Shown piece by piece: positions 34,568 to 43,853 of a stretch of DNA of 64,000 bases. The stretch's first letter is position 1, and each line of letters opens with the position of its first letter. Origin of the DNA: Candidatus Zhuqueibacterota bacterium (GTDB taxonomy: Bacteria; BS750m-G25); contig JADHWK010000005.1 of NCBI GenBank assembly GCA_016783505.1, positions 1-64,000 on the forward strand. The letters are read 5' to 3'. Below the pieces are notes generated by a model. That model made no database searches, was not told the origin of the DNA, and saw only the letters and a program-made list of their open reading frames with translations. The position numbers and the translations under genes were made by a program.

Positions 34568-35503
34568 ATGAAACGTTTGACTTTAGGTAAGTTTTGTCTC
34601 TTTCTTGTTTTTTTCGGCCTGGTCTTCCCGGGACTTTCTGGAGCCAGCCAGGGCGCGGCGGGGGCTTTTCTGCGGATGGGGCTGGGGGCCAAGGCTATGG
34701 CCATGGGGGATGCCTTTGTGGCCGGAGGGAATGACGGATTCGCCGGGTTTTACAACCCCGCCCTGCTTCCCTCCTTGGTGGGACGATGGATAGCCCTCTC
34801 ATACCGTTTCCTTGCACTGGATCGTCGGTTTATGTATCTGGGGTATGCTTCCCCCCTTAAACCCACCGCTGGCCTGGCCATCGGATGGATAAGTTCCGGA
34901 ATAGGTGACGTCGGTGGGTATGATTTTGAAGGAAATTATTACGGGGATCTAACCGCCGGTGAGGATGCCTTCTATTTTTCTTTTGCTAACAAGTTCGGAG
35001 ACCGGGTTTCGGTGGGCCTGAGCGCTAAAGTGGTCCGGCACCGATTGGATGAGGTTACCGCCAGGGGATTTGGGTTGGATTTCGGGGGGCTGATTCAAGT
35101 CTGGTCCGGTCTTTGGATCGGGGGTCAGGTTAAAGATGTGCGGACCCAATACAGTTGGGATACCTCGGACTACTGGGAGCACGGAATGAGCAAGGTGGAC
35201 CACTTCCCCCGGGTTCAGCGCTACGGTCTGTGCTATCGCTTTTCTGGATCCCGAATGGTAATGGCAGACGTTGAAGCCCAGGATGGGGAAGTTGCCTATC
35301 ATCTGGGGGGAGAAGTCGGTTTTGTCCTAAACCCCACGGCACTTTTTGTCCTCCGGGGTGGATATGACGACGGAAAACCGACCCTGGGATTCGGATATTC
35401 CTTCTCTTTATACCGTGCCTCTTCGGTGCTGGATTATGCTTTCGTCCTCGAAGATGTAGCTCCGGCTGGAAGCCAGATCATCTCGTGGTCATTTCTCTTC
35501 TAG
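34568..35503 (+). CDS. PorV/PorQ-family outer-membrane barrel, copy 1
   Basis: A signal peptide of about 27 residues (ends LSGASQG) is followed by AAGAFLRMGLGAKAMAMGDA and GGNDGFAGFYNPALLPS, the family's N-terminal motif. The remaining ~250 residues are amphipathic strands ending SWSFLF with a terminal Phe, as in many barrels. In Bacteroidota PorV shuttles cargo from SprA to the cell surface, and PorQ is an outer-membrane partner. Position downstream of two SUMF1 lipoproteins and in the same region as sprA supports a T9SS-like role, but the family is broad. Confidence 0.83.
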   Translation: MKRLTLGKFCLFLVFFGLVFPGLSGASQGAAGAFLRMGLGAKAMAMGDAFVAGGNDGFAGFYNPALLPSLVGRWIALSYRFLALDRRFMYLGYASPLKPTAGLAIGWISSGIGDVGGYDFEGNYYGDLTAGEDAFYFSFANKFGDRVSVGLSAKVVRHRLDEVTARGFGLDFGGLIQVWSGLWIGGQVKDVRTQYSWDTSDYWEHGMSKVDHFPRVQRYGLCYRFSGSRMVMADVEAQDGEVAYHLGGEVGFVLNPTALFVLRGGYDDGKPTLGFGYSFSLYRASSVLDYAFVLEDVAPAGSQIISWSFLF

Positions 35504-35840
35504 CATAGCTTATTCATTAGTCATAAAGAGACAGAGATTCTTTGCAACAATTCACTACTAAATGTTATTTCTGAATCCTTTATCCTTTTTGTTCTATTTC
35601 AAAGTTCCCCTTTGAAATCCCCCCTTATTCCCCCCTTTAATAAAGGGGGGATTACAAATCAAGGCCTATATTGTGCCTTGCTCCAAAGGGACTCCTTCGG
35701 GGGGTGACTTAGTGGCTGAACTGTTACAAAAACACTAATGTTTTCATTAAGTTTTAGAAAATCTTAAACATTAAGAAAGGTTTTTTTCTCATAACTTCGG
35801 TGTCAGAATGATAGGGAGTGAACTGTTACGGAGACTGAAT
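35504..35840. other. Intergenic region between two PorV-family genes
   Basis: Holds a strong C-tract/G-tract stem (TCCCCCCTTTA...TAAAGGGGGGA, 35629-35651), a TTAGTGGCTGAACTG piece near 35711 related to the GCCAC repeat, and the 36-bp repeat end 35794-35829 shared with 27949-27984. Apart from these I see nothing that looks coding. Confidence 0.55.
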
Positions 35841-36764
35841 ATGCGCTCGGCTGGTATGGGATTTATAGGAAGAGGCGCTGTTAGTTTTATCTTTTTGTTT
35901 CTCATTGGGACCCCTTTATCGGCGAAAGAATCCGGTCTGGCCTTCCTTAAGATCGGGGTCGGGGGCCGGGAGATGGGAATGGGAGGGGCGGGCAGTGCCC
36001 TTGCCAGGGGGGGGGTGGCAACTTACTGGAACCCGGCGGGGTTGGCTGGGTTGGAAAGAAGCGAGATCGTTTTTTCCCACAGCCCTTGGATACTGGATAT
36101 TAAGCGTCAATTTTTAGCAGTGGTTCTTCCAGGGTGGGGTGTGACTTTTGGCATGAGTGCAAATTATCTAACCGTAGGGGGAATTGAGATCCGAAAATCC
36201 CCTACCGCTGAGCCAATTGGAACCTTTACCAGCCGGGACGTGGCATTGGGTCTGTCCGTTGCCAGGACTATCGGGGGGGGACTGTCAGCGGGCTTGACCC
36301 TAAAATACCTGTACGAAAAGATTTACTGGGAGAGCTCAAAAGGGGTGGCCCTGGACATGGGAATGTTATGGGGTGATCCCAGCGGGGATCTGAGATTGGG
36401 ACTGGTGGGTCAGAATCTGGGCACCATGGATGCGATGAAAGAAGAAAGGGTTGCGCTGCCAACGCAGATCAGAATGGGGATTGGCTACCGGATTCCCCGG
36501 GATTTTTTTGGTGGGCAGGTTCTGATGGGGTCCGATCTGATTCGATCCTTTTCTGTCCCCCTTACTTGCTTTCATAGTGGGATGGAGTATAGTTTTCGTG
36601 GGCTATTGGCCCTGCGCTGGGGGTATCGCTGGAGTTCCCGACAGCGGGGGATAACAACGGGGTTCGGCCTAAGCTGGGGCTGGCTTCGGCTGGATTACGG
36701 GTACGTCCCCTTCCCTTATGATCTGGGAAATACCCACTGCTTTTCCATGACTATAGATATTTAA
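35841..36764 (+). CDS. PorV/PorQ-family outer-membrane barrel, copy 2
   Basis: The ATG at 35841 has GGAG eight bases upstream and starts MRSAGMGFIGRG; the in-frame ATG at 35808 lies inside a dispersed repeat and is rejected. After a signal ending TPLSAKESG come LAFLKIGVGGREMGMGGA and VATYWNPAGLAGLERSE, the family hallmark. About 250 residues of beta-strand follow. It is paralogous to the gene at 34568, but separated by repeats and probably transcribed on its own. One copy may serve cargo recognition and the other assembly, which is inference. Confidence 0.83.
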   Translation: MRSAGMGFIGRGAVSFIFLFLIGTPLSAKESGLAFLKIGVGGREMGMGGAGSALARGGVATYWNPAGLAGLERSEIVFSHSPWILDIKRQFLAVVLPGWGVTFGMSANYLTVGGIEIRKSPTAEPIGTFTSRDVALGLSVARTIGGGLSAGLTLKYLYEKIYWESSKGVALDMGMLWGDPSGDLRLGLVGQNLGTMDAMKEERVALPTQIRMGIGYRIPRDFFGGQVLMGSDLIRSFSVPLTCFHSGMEYSFRGLLALRWGYRWSSRQRGITTGFGLSWGWLRLDYGYVPFPYDLGNTHCFSMTIDI

Positions 36765-36831
36765 GCCTGCGCTTTCCGATCAAAAAATCTATTTCCTTAT
36801 TGTTCCTCTTACAAAAAATGTATATTTCTTG

Positions 36832-36859
36832 TTGACTTTTAAAAAATTTTTAGTAAATT
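36832..36859 (+). promoter_or_regulatory. Sigma-70-like promoter
   Basis: TTGACT (36832-36837), 16-base spacer, TAAATT (36854-36859), in an AT-rich stretch 140 bp before the lipoprotein gene. The -35 context TTGACTTTTAA is the same as in the stronger promoter at 42703. Confidence 0.5.
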
Positions 36860-37000
36860 TAAGGCATAACTATGTAACGTTGGTTATTCAAGAAGGAAAA
36901 ATGCGGACCCATTAAAAGGGGAGGGGATCCTTCAGCTTAATTTTTTTGTTGCATTTACCATCAAATTTTATTGGTTTTGTTTATAGGGAGGGATGATTTT

Positions 37001-37603
37001 TTGAAACGGATTTGTTTTTTTATCCCCGGCTTAGTCTGGGCCTTGCTTAATTTCGTTTCCTGTGACGATCTTTTCAGCACCCGGAGCCCGGAGCCCCCCG
37101 AAGGGGGACAGCGCTCCAGTTGGGTCCCGCCAACCTCACCGGATATTGTGCTAACGAACATGAAAAATGCGGTGCAAGATTTGAACTCGAGCGATTACCA
37201 ATCATGCTTTAGTGACACTGGCGGTGGACTTGAACCCTTCATGTTTAAGGCGGATCAGGCTTCATTAAATAATTTTCCGATACTTAAAGATTGGGGGTTA
37301 GAGGAGGAAATAGATTTCTTTGATCGTTTAAAGCCCCCCTTTCTTCCATCCGATTCAACGAAGGAACTGAGACTCTATCCTCAGTCTGAGACATTGTATT
37401 CCGACTCGGCGGTGTTTATCGAAGATTATGTCCTGACGGTTAATCATACCGACTCTCAGATCCCCCAGCGGGTTCAGGGCAATGCCGAATTTCATTTAAA
37501 AAGGGATGAAGGTGGGCTTTGGGCTATCACCTTGTGGCAGGATGAAGATCTAGCCGACGATATCCCCCCGTGGAGCGAACTCAAAGCCCTTTTGGCGGAT
37601 TAA
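37001..37603 (+). CDS. Small lipoprotein, NTF2-like fold possible
   Basis: Unrecognised. A TTG at 37001 preceded by GGGAGGG gives MKRICFFIPGLVWALLNFVSC, a lipoprotein signal. The mature ~180 residues begin with a Pro/Ser-rich linker. VLTNMKNAVQDLNSSDYQSCF and a late EFHLKRDEGGLWAITLWQDE resemble the first helix and last strands of NTF2-like domains. The gene after it has the same plan. A promoter-like sequence lies upstream at 36832. Confidence 0.65.
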   Translation: MKRICFFIPGLVWALLNFVSCDDLFSTRSPEPPEGGQRSSWVPPTSPDIVLTNMKNAVQDLNSSDYQSCFSDTGGGLEPFMFKADQASLNNFPILKDWGLEEEIDFFDRLKPPFLPSDSTKELRLYPQSETLYSDSAVFIEDYVLTVNHTDSQIPQRVQGNAEFHLKRDEGGLWAITLWQDEDLADDIPPWSELKALLAD

Positions 37604-37628
37604 AGCTATATTTGGGAAGCTTAAAATT

Positions 37629-38108
37629 ATGAGGCCGATATTTATAGTTTTATTGGTGATTTTGATGACGGGGTGTTATAATCCCTTTGCCCCGAAACTG
37701 GGCAAGTCCGGTTCCTCTCTAATCACCTCACAGGAAACCGTCCCCGACCTTCTGGATAATTTTAAATACGCATATACCTTCAAAGATTCTGTTATTTACA
37801 GTAACCTTCTAGATTCATCCTTCGTTTTTGTCTATTATGATTATGATCAGAACCGCTATCTCTCGTGGGATCGGGATGTGGAACTGAGGACGACGGGGAG
37901 ATTGCTCCGGTATTTCGAACATAACCAACTGGTCTGGCATGAACCCATTCCCGAGATGACCCCTTCGACCCAGGATAGCAGCTTTCTGGTTAGTTTTAAT
38001 CTGGAAATGGACGATCATCATATCTTCGGGGACGCATTCTTCACTATTGTTCGCAACGCCGACCAGAAGCTTCGCATCGCTAAATGGAAGGATTTTAGCA
38101 ATTTTTAA
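37629..38108 (+). CDS. Small lipoprotein, NTF2-like fold possible, second copy
   Basis: MRPIFIVLLVILMTGC gives a short lipoprotein signal, followed by YNPFAPKLG. The 159-residue protein has the same arrangement as its neighbour: an initial helix with a tyrosine/aspartate-rich segment (FKYAYTFKDSVIYSNLLD), then strands ending NADQKLRIAKWKDFSNF. The two are probably distant paralogues in one operon, 25 bp apart. Function unknown. Confidence 0.72.
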   Translation: MRPIFIVLLVILMTGCYNPFAPKLGKSGSSLITSQETVPDLLDNFKYAYTFKDSVIYSNLLDSSFVFVYYDYDQNRYLSWDRDVELRTTGRLLRYFEHNQLVWHEPIPEMTPSTQDSSFLVSFNLEMDDHHIFGDAFFTIVRNADQKLRIAKWKDFSNF

Positions 38109-38135
38109 GATTATAATTAAGCTGGTTTCTTAGAA

Positions 38136-39278
38136 ATGGGGAATATTAGGACCAAGACTAATTGGGTTGTTTTTTTGGTAGCCATTTCTGCCGTCCTGTT
38201 GGTGTTGTATCTGGTGTTGCCAGACCAGCTGCCCAAGGAAATTGAAGAAGGCTTGGAACCGCCCTCCCATGCGGGTGATTTCGTGACCCAGGTGGAATTG
38301 ATCCAGTCCCAGGTGGATGCCACCTTTCGGGAGCTTGGTTTCAAGAAAGACTGGATCAGAACCCAGCGTAAAGAAGATAGGATTTCAGGGAATAAGAAAT
38401 GGCAAAAGTTATGGCTAAAGGTTAAGACCCCGGAGAAGACCTCCTTTATTCAGATTCACGATCAACTCAGTCGAGGAGTACAGGGGTATGGGGGAAGGGT
38501 CCTTTTGGCCAAGGAAGAAAAAGGGGGTCGGGCCTTTGCTTTGGTGGTCGGGTATGAAAACGAGGCGCTCGTAGAGATCAATCTTCAGAAGATCCCCGGG
38601 CTTTTGGGACCCAAGGGTCAGATTGCCATTATCATTGACGACTTTGGGAATCAACTGGATACCCCAACCGTCAAGGGGTTTTTATCATTGCAGTATCCCC
38701 TAACTCTTTCGGTGATCCCCGGACTGGCCGCTTCGGGGGCAGTGGCCCGACGGTCGGTTCAACATCAGAAGGAGGTGATGATCCACCTGCCTATGGAGGC
38801 TTTTGAAGAGGGATGGAAGGATCAACGTTTTCTGATCAAAGTGGGGATGAGTGAGGAGGAAATAGCAGCGGTATTCCAAAGAGCAATCGAGAGCGTTCCC
38901 AACGCCAAGGGGCTCAACAACCATATGGGATCTAAGGCCACCGGTTCTTGGAGCACCATGGGGCTGGTGGCCGATCAATTAAAGAAATATCGTCTTTATT
39001 TCATTGACAGTCTGACCTCTAAGAACTCGGTGGCCTACGAGGAGACCCATCGCAGAGGGGTCTGGTGTGCTAAACGGGATGTGTTTCTGGATAACCGAGA
39101 CGACATCGAGTATATAAAAAATAACATTCGCCGACTCATGAAGATCGCCGACGAGGGGAAAAGGGCGGTCGGCATCGGTCACGTCCGGGCCAATACCCTG
39201 ACGGCCCTTAAGGTCCTTCTGCCGGTGCTGAAGAGAAGGGGCTATCAGCTTGTCTATGCCTCAGAGGTTGTCCGCTAA
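38136..39278 (+). CDS. Divergent polysaccharide deacetylase (YibQ-like)
   Basis: An N-terminal membrane segment (residues ~6-27) and a ~130-residue linker region precede the divergent polysaccharide deacetylase domain (PF04748-like). [17 protein letters not shown] opens it near residue 165, with [32 protein letters not shown] near residue 255, [11 protein letters not shown] and AVGIGHVR after it. The Asp/His metal residues of a deacetylase are retained in DDFG and NNHMGS. The substrate is probably a cell-envelope glycan. It lies between small lipoproteins and pdxJ; the pdxJ start follows after 16 bp. Confidence 0.85.
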   Translation: MGNIRTKTNWVVFLVAISAVLLVLYLVLPDQLPKEIEEGLEPPSHAGDFVTQVELIQSQVDATFRELGFKKDWIRTQRKEDRISGNKKWQKLWLKVKTPEKTSFIQIHDQLSRGVQGYGGRVLLAKEEKGGRAFALVVGYENEALVEINLQKIPGLLGPKGQIAIIIDDFGNQLDTPTVKGFLSLQYPLTLSVIPGLAASGAVARRSVQHQKEVMIHLPMEAFEEGWKDQRFLIKVGMSEEEIAAVFQRAIESVPNAKGLNNHMGSKATGSWSTMGLVADQLKKYRLYFIDSLTSKNSVAYEETHRRGVWCAKRDVFLDNRDDIEYIKNNIRRLMKIADEGKRAVGIGHVRANTLTALKVLLPVLKRRGYQLVYASEVVR

Positions 39279-39294
39279 ACGTTATAGGAGGAAT

Positions 39295-40032
39295 ATGAGA
39301 TTAGGGGTTAACGTAGATCATGTGGCCACGGTTCGTCAGGCCCGGGGTGGTCAGGAACCGGACCCGGTGGCGGCTGCTTTGCTGGTGGAGTTGGCTGGGG
39401 CGGACGGCATTGTCTGTCACCTTCGGGAGGACCGGAGACACATCAACGACCGCGATCTGGACCTGCTGAAAAAGTTGGTCAAGACCCATCTGAATTTAGA
39501 GATGGCGGCCACCGAAGAGATGGTGGCCAAGGCCATGGCGGTGAAACCGGACATGGTGACCTTAGTCCCCGAGCGACGGGAGGAGCTGACAACAGAAGGG
39601 GGATTAGACGTGGTAGGCATGGGGGAGAATCTGGTGGCGGTTATCGGGGAGCTTAAGCGGGAGAATATCGTCGTCAGCCTGTTTATTGATCCTGAGATCC
39701 AACAGGTCAAGGAGGCGGCTCGGGTGGGGGCGGATTTCGTAGAGTTGCATACCGGACCTTATGCCAACTCGGTTGACGAGAACGAGGCCGACCTGGAAGC
39801 TGAGAAGCTGGAATCTATGGCGATAGCGGCCTCCAAGTTGAACCTGGGGGTGTCAGCCGGGCATGGGCTGAACTATCAAAACGTTCCCCGCATCGCCCAA
39901 ATCGAACTGATCGAAGAGCTAAACATCGGCCATTCCATAATATCCAAGGCGGTTTTCGTGGGGCTGGAAAGAGCGGTGAAGGAGATAATCGAATTAATTC
40001 GTGGATCAATCCAGGGAAGGATTGAAGGATGA
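39295..40032 (+). CDS. pdxJ: Pyridoxine 5'-phosphate synthase
   Basis: Last ring-closing enzyme of DXP-dependent vitamin B6 synthesis. The ATG at 39295 has a perfect AGGAGG six bases earlier. It gives [19 protein letters not shown]; the earlier in-frame start would lie inside the deacetylase gene. [52 protein letters not shown] and GHGLNYQN are all present, and 245 residues is standard. It overlaps the next gene by 4 bases. Confidence 0.97.
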   Translation: MRLGVNVDHVATVRQARGGQEPDPVAAALLVELAGADGIVCHLREDRRHINDRDLDLLKKLVKTHLNLEMAATEEMVAKAMAVKPDMVTLVPERREELTTEGGLDVVGMGENLVAVIGELKRENIVVSLFIDPEIQQVKEAARVGADFVELHTGPYANSVDENEADLEAEKLESMAIAASKLNLGVSAGHGLNYQNVPRIAQIELIEELNIGHSIISKAVFVGLERAVKEIIELIRGSIQGRIEG

Positions 40033-41096
40033 AAAATCGTTGTAGGTTCATTGTTGGCTTAGGGGGTTTTGTGCTGCTGTTTTTTAGTTCCTGTACCTGG
40101 GAGCCGGACGACACGCCCCCCGCCGCCCCCACCGGGGTGGGCACCCGGAATGGCTACAATTACATCGAAATCTATTGGGATGAGAATACCGAGAGCGATC
40201 TGGACGGTTATAACGTGTATTGGAGCCCCACCGAATTTGGGGAGTATCAACCGGTAGCTGAGCATTTGGGGAAGAATCAGACTTACTTCCAGGATAATCG
40301 AATCGCATTAAACCAAAGCTATTACTACAAGGTTACTGCTTTTGATGATTCCGACAATGAAAGCGGTTTCAGCAACCCGGCTCTGGGCTATGTGGTCGGT
40401 GGTGTGACCTCTATAACCGGGGATGGTGAGGTTAGCTTGGAGTGGGATGAATGTCAGATTGAAACTATTGAGAGGTTTAGGATTTATCGGGGGGATAGTG
40501 CAACTCAAATAGACTCAATAATCGGTGAAGTTCTCGTCAGCGATAGTTCCTATCTGGATCAAAACCTTCAAAACGGGGCTACCTATTTTTACGCCGTGTC
40601 CGCCTATGATGATCAGGGAAATGAGGGTGGGAAAAGCGTTGCCGTTGATGATACCCCCAGGCCTGAGGGACATGGATTAATTCTGAAGAACCGAAGTTTT
40701 TATTCAGAAAATGGTATTGACTTTTCAGACTATTTAGACAACTTAATTATAAATTACAACATAGATTCCTTAAACACCGATGTCTATTTGGAGGATAACC
40801 ACCTTATTGTTCCTGGTTTTAGTTCATTTAACAGAATCTTGGAATACGGTCTAACTAATAATTTAAATGAGGTTAATGAAGTTCCCATTAATGCCCAATG
40901 GAATAGTGAAGGGAAGGCTGAAGTTAATGTCAACCAATCTTACATCGTATCAACAGAACTCTTCGGTTATATTAATTATGCCCATATAAGGATCACTGAT
41001 GTTTACGGGGATTCCATAAAGTTGGATTGGGCCTACCAGATTCAGGCTGGTAATCCCGAGCTTAAATCAATTCCTCCCGGGGGAACTAACCCATGA
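40029..41096 (+). CDS. Fn3-domain lipoprotein
   Basis: [22 protein letters not shown] is a lipoprotein signal. Two fibronectin-type-III-like repeats follow: [20 protein letters not shown] with [18 protein letters not shown], and [20 protein letters not shown] with [16 protein letters not shown]. The C-terminal ~140 residues are unassigned. ATGA overlaps link it to pdxJ upstream and to the S41 protease downstream, so it is translated with both. It may act as a surface-binding partner or substrate of the protease; that is inference. Confidence 0.78.
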   Translation: MKNRCRFIVGLGGFVLLFFSSCTWEPDDTPPAAPTGVGTRNGYNYIEIYWDENTESDLDGYNVYWSPTEFGEYQPVAEHLGKNQTYFQDNRIALNQSYYYKVTAFDDSDNESGFSNPALGYVVGGVTSITGDGEVSLEWDECQIETIERFRIYRGDSATQIDSIIGEVLVSDSSYLDQNLQNGATYFYAVSAYDDQGNEGGKSVAVDDTPRPEGHGLILKNRSFYSENGIDFSDYLDNLIINYNIDSLNTDVYLEDNHLIVPGFSSFNRILEYGLTNNLNEVNEVPINAQWNSEGKAEVNVNQSYIVSTELFGYINYAHIRITDVYGDSIKLDWAYQIQAGNPELKSIPPGGTNP

Positions 41097-42673
41097 ACCG
41101 AAAAAGATTGGGATATGCTGCCATTTTGCTAAGTACGCTGGTGCTGGCCTTGGTCCTTATCAGCGGGGGGTTCTTAGCTGCCGGACAGAACATCTACCGC
41201 CAGTTGAATAAGCTGACCCGGGTGATCAAGATCATCCATTCTGTCTATGTGGAGGTTCCGGACGGGGGTAAGTTAATTGATGGGGCTGTCAGGGGGATGC
41301 TGGAACAACTGGATCCCCATTCGGTTTACATTCCCCCGAAGAAGCTTGCCAAGGTGGAAGAGAAGTTTAAGGGGTCGTTCACCGGCATCGGGATCAGCTT
41401 TATGGTTCAGAATAAAATCTTGACGGTGATTTCCCCCATCCCCGGTACCCCCTCCGACCGATTGGGCATCCGCAGCGGGGACCAGATTGTGGAGATTGAC
41501 GGGGTCTCTGCTATTGGGATCACCACCCAGGGGGTCTACGAGAAGCTCCGGGGTCCCAAGGGGACGGAAGTGAAGATTAAGGTGAGGCGATCCGGGGTGA
41601 AGGACCTTCTGGATTTCACCATTCAGCGGGATGAGATACCCATCTATTCCGTTGAAGCCGGTTTTTTATTGGATGATTCCACCGGTTATGTGCTTCTCAA
41701 CCGCTTTTCCAGTACCACTGCTGACGAGCTGGAAAAGACCTTAAGCGAATTGGAAGCCGGGGGAATGAGACGGTTAATTCTGGATCTGAGGGGTAATTCC
41801 GGCGGATACTTGGAACAAGCGGTCAGGGTGGCTGACATTTTCATCGAGGGGGATCGAAAGATCGTCTATACCCGGGGCCGGCTACCCGATTCCAACCAAG
41901 ATTATTACGCCACCTACCGGGCCACCCACCCCAAAATTCCCCTCATTATCCTCATCAATCATGGCTCTGCCAGTGCCTCAGAGATCGTGGCCGGCGCCGT
42001 GCAGGATTGGGACCGGGGTCTGATCGTGGGGACCACCACCTTCGGCAAGGGACTGGTGCAGAGGCAATATGTATTGGAAGATAGCTCGGCCATCCGGGTC
42101 ACTGTGGCCCGCTACTATACCCCATCGGGCCGGCTCATCCAACGATCCTATGAGGAGGGGATCAGCCAGTATTACCGGGATGGGTATGATGAGAAGGATC
42201 CTAACTTTCAGGCCGATTCGGCAGCCGACCGACCCATCTACTATACCCATGCCGGGAGGACCGTCTACGGGGGTGGGGGGATTACCCCCGATGTTTTCCT
42301 GAAATCAAAATACCTAACCCTCACTACCAGTAAAATTCTGGGCAAGAGGCTCTTTTTTGAATATGCCTTCCAATATGTTGCCGACCATAAAGATCTGACC
42401 CATAGCTTTGCTGGCTTTCTTGGGGATTTTAAAGTAAACAAGAGGATGATTAGGGGGTTTAAGGTATTTATTAAGGAAAAGGGTATCGAGGTAATCGAGA
42501 AAGATTTTGAACAGGATATAGAATATATCAAGGTATTCATCAAGGGAGAAATTGCCCAGAGCCTGTGGAGCAACCGGGAGAAATATTATCAGGTCCGGAT
42601 TCAGGGGGACCCGCAGGTACAGGAAGCGCTGAAGCTCTTTGGTCAGGCCAGGGAGATAGCGGGAATTTTTTAA
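41093..42673 (+). CDS. S41-family C-terminal processing protease
   Basis: Periplasmic serine protease with an N-terminal anchor (residues ~8-30). An S41 N-terminal helical segment contains EQLDPHSVYIPP, a PDZ domain follows (GIGISFMVQNKILTVISPI, RSGDQIVEIDG), and then the catalytic core. The core has LILDLRGNSGGYLEQAVRVA, GSASASEIVAGA near residue 292 (nucleophile) and GTTTFGKGLVQ (general-base Lys). At 526 residues it carries a C-terminal extension after the core, as in CtpA/Prc relatives. It is the last gene of the pdxJ-lipoprotein-protease unit; a new promoter precedes exbB. Confidence 0.92.
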   Translation: MNRKRLGYAAILLSTLVLALVLISGGFLAAGQNIYRQLNKLTRVIKIIHSVYVEVPDGGKLIDGAVRGMLEQLDPHSVYIPPKKLAKVEEKFKGSFTGIGISFMVQNKILTVISPIPGTPSDRLGIRSGDQIVEIDGVSAIGITTQGVYEKLRGPKGTEVKIKVRRSGVKDLLDFTIQRDEIPIYSVEAGFLLDDSTGYVLLNRFSSTTADELEKTLSELEAGGMRRLILDLRGNSGGYLEQAVRVADIFIEGDRKIVYTRGRLPDSNQDYYATYRATHPKIPLIILINHGSASASEIVAGAVQDWDRGLIVGTTTFGKGLVQRQYVLEDSSAIRVTVARYYTPSGRLIQRSYEEGISQYYRDGYDEKDPNFQADSAADRPIYYTHAGRTVYGGGGITPDVFLKSKYLTLTTSKILGKRLFFEYAFQYVADHKDLTHSFAGFLGDFKVNKRMIRGFKVFIKEKGIEVIEKDFEQDIEYIKVFIKGEIAQSLWSNREKYYQVRIQGDPQVQEALKLFGQAREIAGIF

Positions 42674-42702
42674 GCAAGGGGTCCTGATTGATAAAAAAAT
42701 TA

Positions 42703-42731
42703 TTGACTTTTAAGGAAAAAATAGTTATAAT
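42703..42731 (+). promoter_or_regulatory. Sigma-70-like promoter for the exbB-tonB operon
   Basis: TTGACT (42703-42708), exactly 17-base spacer, TATAAT (42726-42731), 49 bp before the exbB ATG. GATGAGGAGGAG, a strong ribosome site, lies between. Confidence 0.75.
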
Positions 42732-42780
42732 TATAATGGTAAAGAAGAGAACAATTTATTAGGGATGAGGAGGAGCAGTT

Positions 42781-43413
42781 ATGGTCAAGATGTTTATCCA
42801 GGGTGGGGGATTTATGTGGCCGATATTGATCTGCCTCGTTGCTGGTATCGCCATCAGTATCGAGCGGTTAATCTCCCTCCAGTTAGCCTCCGTCAACACC
42901 CGGAAATTTTTGGGGATGATTAAAGAGGCTTTAGTTTCCACGGGGGTGAAGGGGGCTATCGAGAGGTGTGCCCGGACCCGGGGTCCGGTAGCTTCCATCT
43001 TTCATGCTGGGCTGATCCGGGCCGACCGGGGTATCGAGCACGTGGAAAAGGCCATCACCAATGCCGGCTCCATTGAGATGTCCATGCTCGAGCGGGGGCT
43101 GGTGTGGCTGTCCACCATTATCGCCATCGCCCCCATGCTGGGGTTCACGGGCACGGTGTATGGGATGGTGCTGGCCTTTCAAGCCATTGAGAAAGCCAAC
43201 GATATCTCCCCTTCGGTAGTCGCCAGTGGGATATCGGTGGCCCTGCTTACCACCCTGTTCGGGCTGATTGTAGCCATAATCATTCAGCTGGCCCACAACT
43301 TCTTCGTGTCCAAGGTGGACCGGATCGTGATCGGAATGGAGGAGGGGTCGGTGGAGCTGGTGGACTACCTCATCGAAATGGAGGAGAGCAAAGCCACCGC
43401 TGGCAGTAAATAA
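42781..43413 (+). CDS. exbB: MotA/TolQ/ExbB proton-channel family protein
   Basis: Inner-membrane stator that uses proton motive force to drive TonB or a related rod. The 210-residue protein has one N-terminal membrane helix (FMWPILICLVAGIAISIERL) and two more around residues 115-145 and 155-185. The family motif GLVWLSTIIAIAPMLGFTGT-V-GM begins near residue 101. A strong AGGAGGAG site precedes it. Two exbD genes and tonB follow, forming a complete energiser. It could power TonB-dependent transport or outer-membrane secretion in this organism. Confidence 0.92.
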   Translation: MVKMFIQGGGFMWPILICLVAGIAISIERLISLQLASVNTRKFLGMIKEALVSTGVKGAIERCARTRGPVASIFHAGLIRADRGIEHVEKAITNAGSIEMSMLERGLVWLSTIIAIAPMLGFTGTVYGMVLAFQAIEKANDISPSVVASGISVALLTTLFGLIVAIIIQLAHNFFVSKVDRIVIGMEEGSVELVDYLIEMEESKATAGSK

Positions 43414-43426
43414 CAGGGGGTGAACC

Positions 43427-43828
43427 ATGTTGACTGCAAGACCGAGCAAGGCCACGGGCGAAATTCCCACCTGTTCTATGGCCGACATCGCCTTTCTGCT
43501 GCTGATCTTTTTTCTGGTGACCACTACCATTGATATGGACAAGGGGATCGGACTGACCCTACCCGCCAAGGGGGAGACCATAGAGGTGGCCAGCAGGAAC
43601 ATTATCAACATTCTCGTTAACGCCGCTGGTGATGTGATGATCGGCGATGAGATCGTGGGTCGGATGCAGATTAAGGAGAGGGTGAGGATGGAACTGCAAA
43701 AAAACCCCAGATTAATCCTCTCAGTTAAGACGGACCGGGAGACAAGATATAATGACTTTATCGCCGTCATGGATCAGATAAAAATGGCCGGGGCCACCCG
43801 AATATCCCTGGCTGAACCCGAAATTTAG
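43427..43828 (+). CDS. exbD: Biopolymer transport protein ExbD/TolR family, copy 1
   Basis: Single-helix partner of ExbB. The conserved Asp needed for proton coupling is in SMADIAFLLLIFFLVTTTID near residue 22; the motif IPTCSMADIA is typical. About 85 periplasmic residues follow, with VSVKTDRETRYNDFIAVMD-like structure at the end. The 13-bp spacing to exbB and 25-bp spacing to the next exbD indicate one transcript. Confidence 0.92.
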   Translation: MLTARPSKATGEIPTCSMADIAFLLLIFFLVTTTIDMDKGIGLTLPAKGETIEVASRNIINILVNAAGDVMIGDEIVGRMQIKERVRMELQKNPRLILSVKTDRETRYNDFIAVMDQIKMAGATRISLAEPEI

Positions 43829-43853
43829 TTATGTAATCTGATGGGATTTTAAG

